From Drouetiella hepatica Uher 2000/2452 (GTDB taxonomy: Bacteria > Cyanobacteriota > Cyanobacteriia > Elainellales > Elainellaceae), in assembly GCA_019359505.1 (NCBI GenBank), contig JAHHHD010000041.1, positions 1 through 45,815 on the forward strand: 45,815 nt of DNA, written 5' to 3'. Below are positions 43,234-45,815 of this stretch, in pieces. How positions within the stretch are numbered: the first letter of the stretch is position 1; each line of letters begins with the position of its first letter. Under the pieces are notes generated by a model. The model was not told where the DNA came from. It did not search any database and was given only the letters and a program-made list of their open reading frames with translations. Position numbers and translations under genes: made by a program.

Positions 43234-45458
43234 AGATTTCAACCAAATTTATCGGCATTTCGGCGATGTTGGTAGGGGCGATCGCCCTCATCTCCGGTGG
43301 CAGCAACCTGTGGCGTAATCAAGCTGAGCAAGTCGCCTTGGAGCGATATACCCAGGCAAAGCAGCGGATTCAACTGGCAATCCAGGCAACAAAAGACATC
43401 CAAACTGACATCGATCTCGTGAAGGATGATATTTTGCTACACAATCAAGACGAAGAAGAAGAAGAAGAGCGCGATCAAGTATTTTTGCAGGTGTTCAACG
43501 AGTTGAAAGCGTTGCATCCCTCCCCAGAGATTGACTATATCTATCAGCGGTACGAGATTTTTGAAGCGATGGAAGAGTCGTTGCTAGAATCGGATGCTCA
43601 GGTATCGCCCACGGCAATTGCCGACAGTCAGCAAGACTTCCGCACCCTCAACGGCTTTGCGCGGGATGTGAACTTTTTCCTCGACAAGTTGGTGCGGCAG
43701 TCCCGCCAAGATGCCGAGCAAGCCGAGCAGGAGTTAAAGCAGGTGAGCGCGATCGCCAGCTATCTCTCCTTAAGCACCGTCATTTTCCTGATGCTCATGG
43801 TATTGGGCGAGTTCTGGCTGATTTTGCGTCCAGTGATCCAATCTCTCAAACAGCTTCAGGCGGGAGCTACAGCTATTGGGACAGGCAACCTCTCCTACCG
43901 ACTGGATATCCGCACCCAAGACGAAATCGAGCAAGTGTCCCAGGCTTTTAATCAGATGGCAGAAAACCTGACCCGCTCCCAAACCCTCCTGGAGCAAAAA
44001 CTGGCAGAACTGGAGGCGGCGCGGTCAGCAGCAGAAGTGGCGAACCGCATCAAGAGCGAATTTCTTGCCAACATGAACCACGAACTCCGTACTCCGCTCA
44101 ACGGCATTTTGGGCTATGCCCAAATCCTCCAGCGCGACCCCGTCACTTCCCCCAAACAGCTTAAAGGACTGGGAGTGATTTACCAATGCGGCTCCCATTT
44201 GCTGACGCTGATCAACGACATTCTGGATTTATCGAAACTAGAAGTGCAAAAAATGGATCTCTATCCCCAGGATTTCCATTTGGCGAACTTCCTGGCTTCT
44301 ACGGTAGATATTTGCCGCGTCAAGGCAGACCAAAAGAGCGTGGAGTTTCACTATCAGCCTGCAAGCAACCTACCTACTGCCGTCTATGCTGACGACAAAC
44401 GGTTGCGGCAAGTATTGCTCAACCTGCTCAGCAATGCCGTCAAGTTTACCGACTTTGGCACCGTTACGTTTCGGGTGGAAGCGGTAGACGAGGGTGAGTC
44501 TGGAGATCAGGACTCCCTCCCGACTCGACGGATTCGCTTCCAGGTTAAAGACACAGGCATTGGCATTGCACCGGAAAAATTGGGTACTATTTTCCTGCCG
44601 TTTGAGCAAGCTGGCAAGCGCGATCGCAACAGCGAAGGAACTGGACTAGGACTGGCTATCAGTCAACAAATCATCCAGAAGATGGGCAGCGATATCCAGG
44701 TTCAGAGTGTACTCGGTCAGGGCAGCAGCTTTTGGTTTGAGATCGACCTGCTCCCAGCATCCGATTGGACGACACGGAGCGAGATCGCCAACCACAAAGT
44801 CATTGGTTATCAGGGTGAACGCCGCAAAATTCTCGTGATTGACGATCGCGAGGAAAATCGTTTGGTGACAATCAATATGCTGGAACCGCTGGGTTTTAAG
44901 CTGGCAGAAGCTGGGGACGGACAAACGGGTTTAGATATGGCGATTCAGATGCGACCCGACTTGATTATCACCGATGTGGCAATGGCGGTGATGGATGGTT
45001 TAGAGATGACCCGCCGCTTACGACGACTGCCAGACTTTGCCATAACCCCGATCATTGCTTCTCCTGCCACCCTGTCTCAAGTGGATATGCAGGCAAGTTT
45101 GGATGCAGGGTGCAACAGCTTTTTCCCAAAACCGATCGACTTTACGGGATTGCTCGCCGAATTGCAGCGCCATCTGGAATTGCAATGGATTTACGAAGCT
45201 GAGCCAGAGGCGACTCAACCCGCTGTCAGCAATGCCGATGAGGGCGCTCTGATCAGGGTGCCCCCTGCCGCAGAACTGGTAGCCCTCCATGCCGCTGCTC
45301 AGGGTGGTTTTATGACCGACATCCAACAGGAAGCCAACCGTCTGAAGAAATTAGCGCCTGAATATACAGCCTTTGCCAACCGAGTTCTAGAACTGAGTCA
45401 ACAGTTTGATGATGAAGCAATTCTCCGTCTGATCGAGCCACAGACATCAACTGTTTAA
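43230..45458 (+). CDS. Hybrid sensor histidine kinase with receiver domain
   Basis: The 742-residue kinase has TM1 at about 5-25 and a periplasmic helical region of about 150 residues with an acidic run ([11 protein letters not shown]). TM2 is at about 180-202 ([19 protein letters not shown]), then a HAMP domain. The H-box is [20 protein letters not shown] with His284. The ATPase has [28 protein letters not shown] and [12 protein letters not shown]. The C-terminal receiver has [23 protein letters not shown] (Asp582) and FFPKPID. A tail of about 90 residues ends in the [23 protein letters not shown] segment frequent in cyanobacterial hybrid kinases. It overlaps the PhnD-like gene by 4 bp, so that binding protein is its probable sensory input. 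Confidence 0.92.
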   Translation: MKISTKFIGISAMLVGAIALISGGSNLWRNQAEQVALERYTQAKQRIQLAIQATKDIQTDIDLVKDDILLHNQDEEEEEERDQVFLQVFNELKALHPSPEIDYIYQRYEIFEAMEESLLESDAQVSPTAIADSQQDFRTLNGFARDVNFFLDKLVRQSRQDAEQAEQELKQVSAIASYLSLSTVIFLMLMVLGEFWLILRPVIQSLKQLQAGATAIGTGNLSYRLDIRTQDEIEQVSQAFNQMAENLTRSQTLLEQKLAELEAARSAAEVANRIKSEFLANMNHELRTPLNGILGYAQILQRDPVTSPKQLKGLGVIYQCGSHLLTLINDILDLSKLEVQKMDLYPQDFHLANFLASTVDICRVKADQKSVEFHYQPASNLPTAVYADDKRLRQVLLNLLSNAVKFTDFGTVTFRVEAVDEGESGDQDSLPTRRIRFQVKDTGIGIAPEKLGTIFLPFEQAGKRDRNSEGTGLGLAISQQIIQKMGSDIQVQSVLGQGSSFWFEIDLLPASDWTTRSEIANHKVIGYQGERRKILVIDDREENRLVTINMLEPLGFKLAEAGDGQTGLDMAIQMRPDLIITDVAMAVMDGLEMTRRLRRLPDFAITPIIASPATLSQVDMQASLDAGCNSFFPKPIDFTGLLAELQRHLELQWIYEAEPEATQPAVSNADEGALIRVPPAAELVALHAAAQGGFMTDIQQEANRLKKLAPEYTAFANRVLELSQQFDDEAILRLIEPQTSTV

Positions 45459-45544
45459 TGCTAGCCATTTGACTCATGTCTAATGCTAGCCATTTGACTC
45501 ACAATTTACGATTCATCTTTTATAGTCCGTTTAGGAGTTTGCTG

Positions 45545-45688
45545 ATGTCCGTCGCTGCCATTGCTCAAGAGAACACGATCTTAGTCGTAGATGATACTCC
45601 GACCAATCTGCAGGTCTTGTTCGATTTGTTGAGCGAACAGGGCTACCGAGTGGCGATCGCCAAAAATGGTGAAACTGCCTTGCAGCGT
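45545..45688 (+). pseudogene. Response regulator interrupted by insertion sequence
   Basis: ATG 45545 has AGGAG 7 bp upstream, favouring it over the frame start at 45476. The 48 codons before the IS read as the first third of a receiver domain: TILVVDDTPTNLQVLFDLLS, EQGYRVAIAKNGETALQR. This is a typical acidic-pocket start and first helix. The expected phosphorylation-site strand (LILLDVMMP type) is missing, because at 45689 the sequence switches to the inverted repeat of an insertion sequence. It was likely a partner of the hybrid kinase 86 bp upstream, perhaps with further kinase or cyclase domains beyond the IS. Confidence 0.82.
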
Positions 45689-45815
45689 CAGGGTTATTTC
45701 ATTCTAAATAAGTCTCTGAGCATGTTAAGACCAAAGCCTGCAAGACGTTGAGCTTGAGCCATGTTTTGAAAACCCTTACTGCGATACAAGTTGAGTGCAA
45801 AGTTACGTGCGATTG
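45689..45815 (-). mobile_element. 3' end of an ISAs1-like insertion sequence (partial copy)
   Basis: The element begins CAGGGTTATTTCATTCTA, the counterpart of the inverted repeat at the left edge of the window. The transposase stop codon lies only 5 bp inside this end. The element continues past the window. The host sequence before it is the receiver-domain gene. No target duplication can be checked because the other junction is outside. Confidence 0.7.
45694..45815 (-). CDS. Transposase C-terminus (partial, ISAs1-like)
   Basis: The minus strand encodes IARNFALNLYRSKGFQNMAQ, then AQRLAGFGLNMLRDLFRMK, and stops at 45696-45694. The pattern N-x-A-L-N-L, NMAQAQR and a final LFRMK is one I associate with cyanobacterial ISAs1-family transposases (DDE, IS4-like fold). 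Only 40 residues are visible and the catalytic core lies outside. Together with the N-terminal fragment at 1-58 it suggests that both window edges lie in copies of one element. Confidence 0.65.
   Translation of the reverse strand, partial: IARNFALNLYRSKGFQNMAQAQRLAGFGLNMLRDLFRMK

Overview
The window comes from a gas-vacuolate, probably filamentous, cyanobacterium. The evidence is the very frequent HIP1 octamer (GCGATCGC and near variants), a gas-vesicle cluster, a DUF1995 protein, and a cyanobacterial style of two-component signalling. I cannot name a genus. All calls come from reading the sequence and recalled family motifs; no search was run.

Layout. Both edges lie inside copies of one insertion sequence, probably ISAs1 family, in the same orientation. 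The left copy (1-126) truncates a restriction-endonuclease-like gene. The right copy (45689-45815) interrupts a response regulator. From 0.9 to 3.8 kb lie ureD and a two-domain ArsA-type ATPase on the minus strand. From 4.0 to 7.7 kb two paralogous histidine kinases flank a conserved protein of unknown function. From 8.4 to 15.8 kb is a gas-vesicle island: a Cdc48-like tandem AAA+ ATPase, gvpA, gvpC, gvpN, gvpJ, gvpK and a sulfatase-modifying-factor-like protein. It lacks gvpF/L/G/V/W. A long hairpin sits between gvpA and gvpC, and GvpC appears to end in a winged-helix-like domain. From 15.8 to 19.8 kb come a toxin-antitoxin pair, a Uma2-family protein, a subtilase with RTX repeats, and lexA with a candidate LexA box. 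From 20.3 to 27.4 kb are a peptidoglycan-binding/SPOR-like protein, an HK-RR operon, a TPR protein, a YbjQ-family protein with a truncated duplicate upstream, and two lineage-specific envelope proteins.

From 27.8 to 37.0 kb a tight four-gene operon encodes a bacterial cellulose synthase system: an outer-membrane beta-barrel, a periplasmic TPR protein, BcsB and BcsA with a PilZ domain. BcsC, one polypeptide in proteobacteria, seems to be split here into its barrel and TPR halves. From 37.1 to 41.8 kb are minus-strand housekeeping genes: thiL, a DUF1995 gene, a glycine-rich membrane protein, an AI-2E-type transporter, ruvA and an FHA protein. From 42.3 to 45.7 kb is a sensory module: a PhnD-like binding lipoprotein broken by an in-frame TGA, a hybrid histidine kinase, and the IS-interrupted response regulator.

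Non-coding structure is prominent. A MITE-like element occurs three times with conserved flanks and a variable central hairpin. Two further long perfect hairpins share a GTGGGC/GCCCAC core. At two hairpins the left arm is tandemly duplicated.
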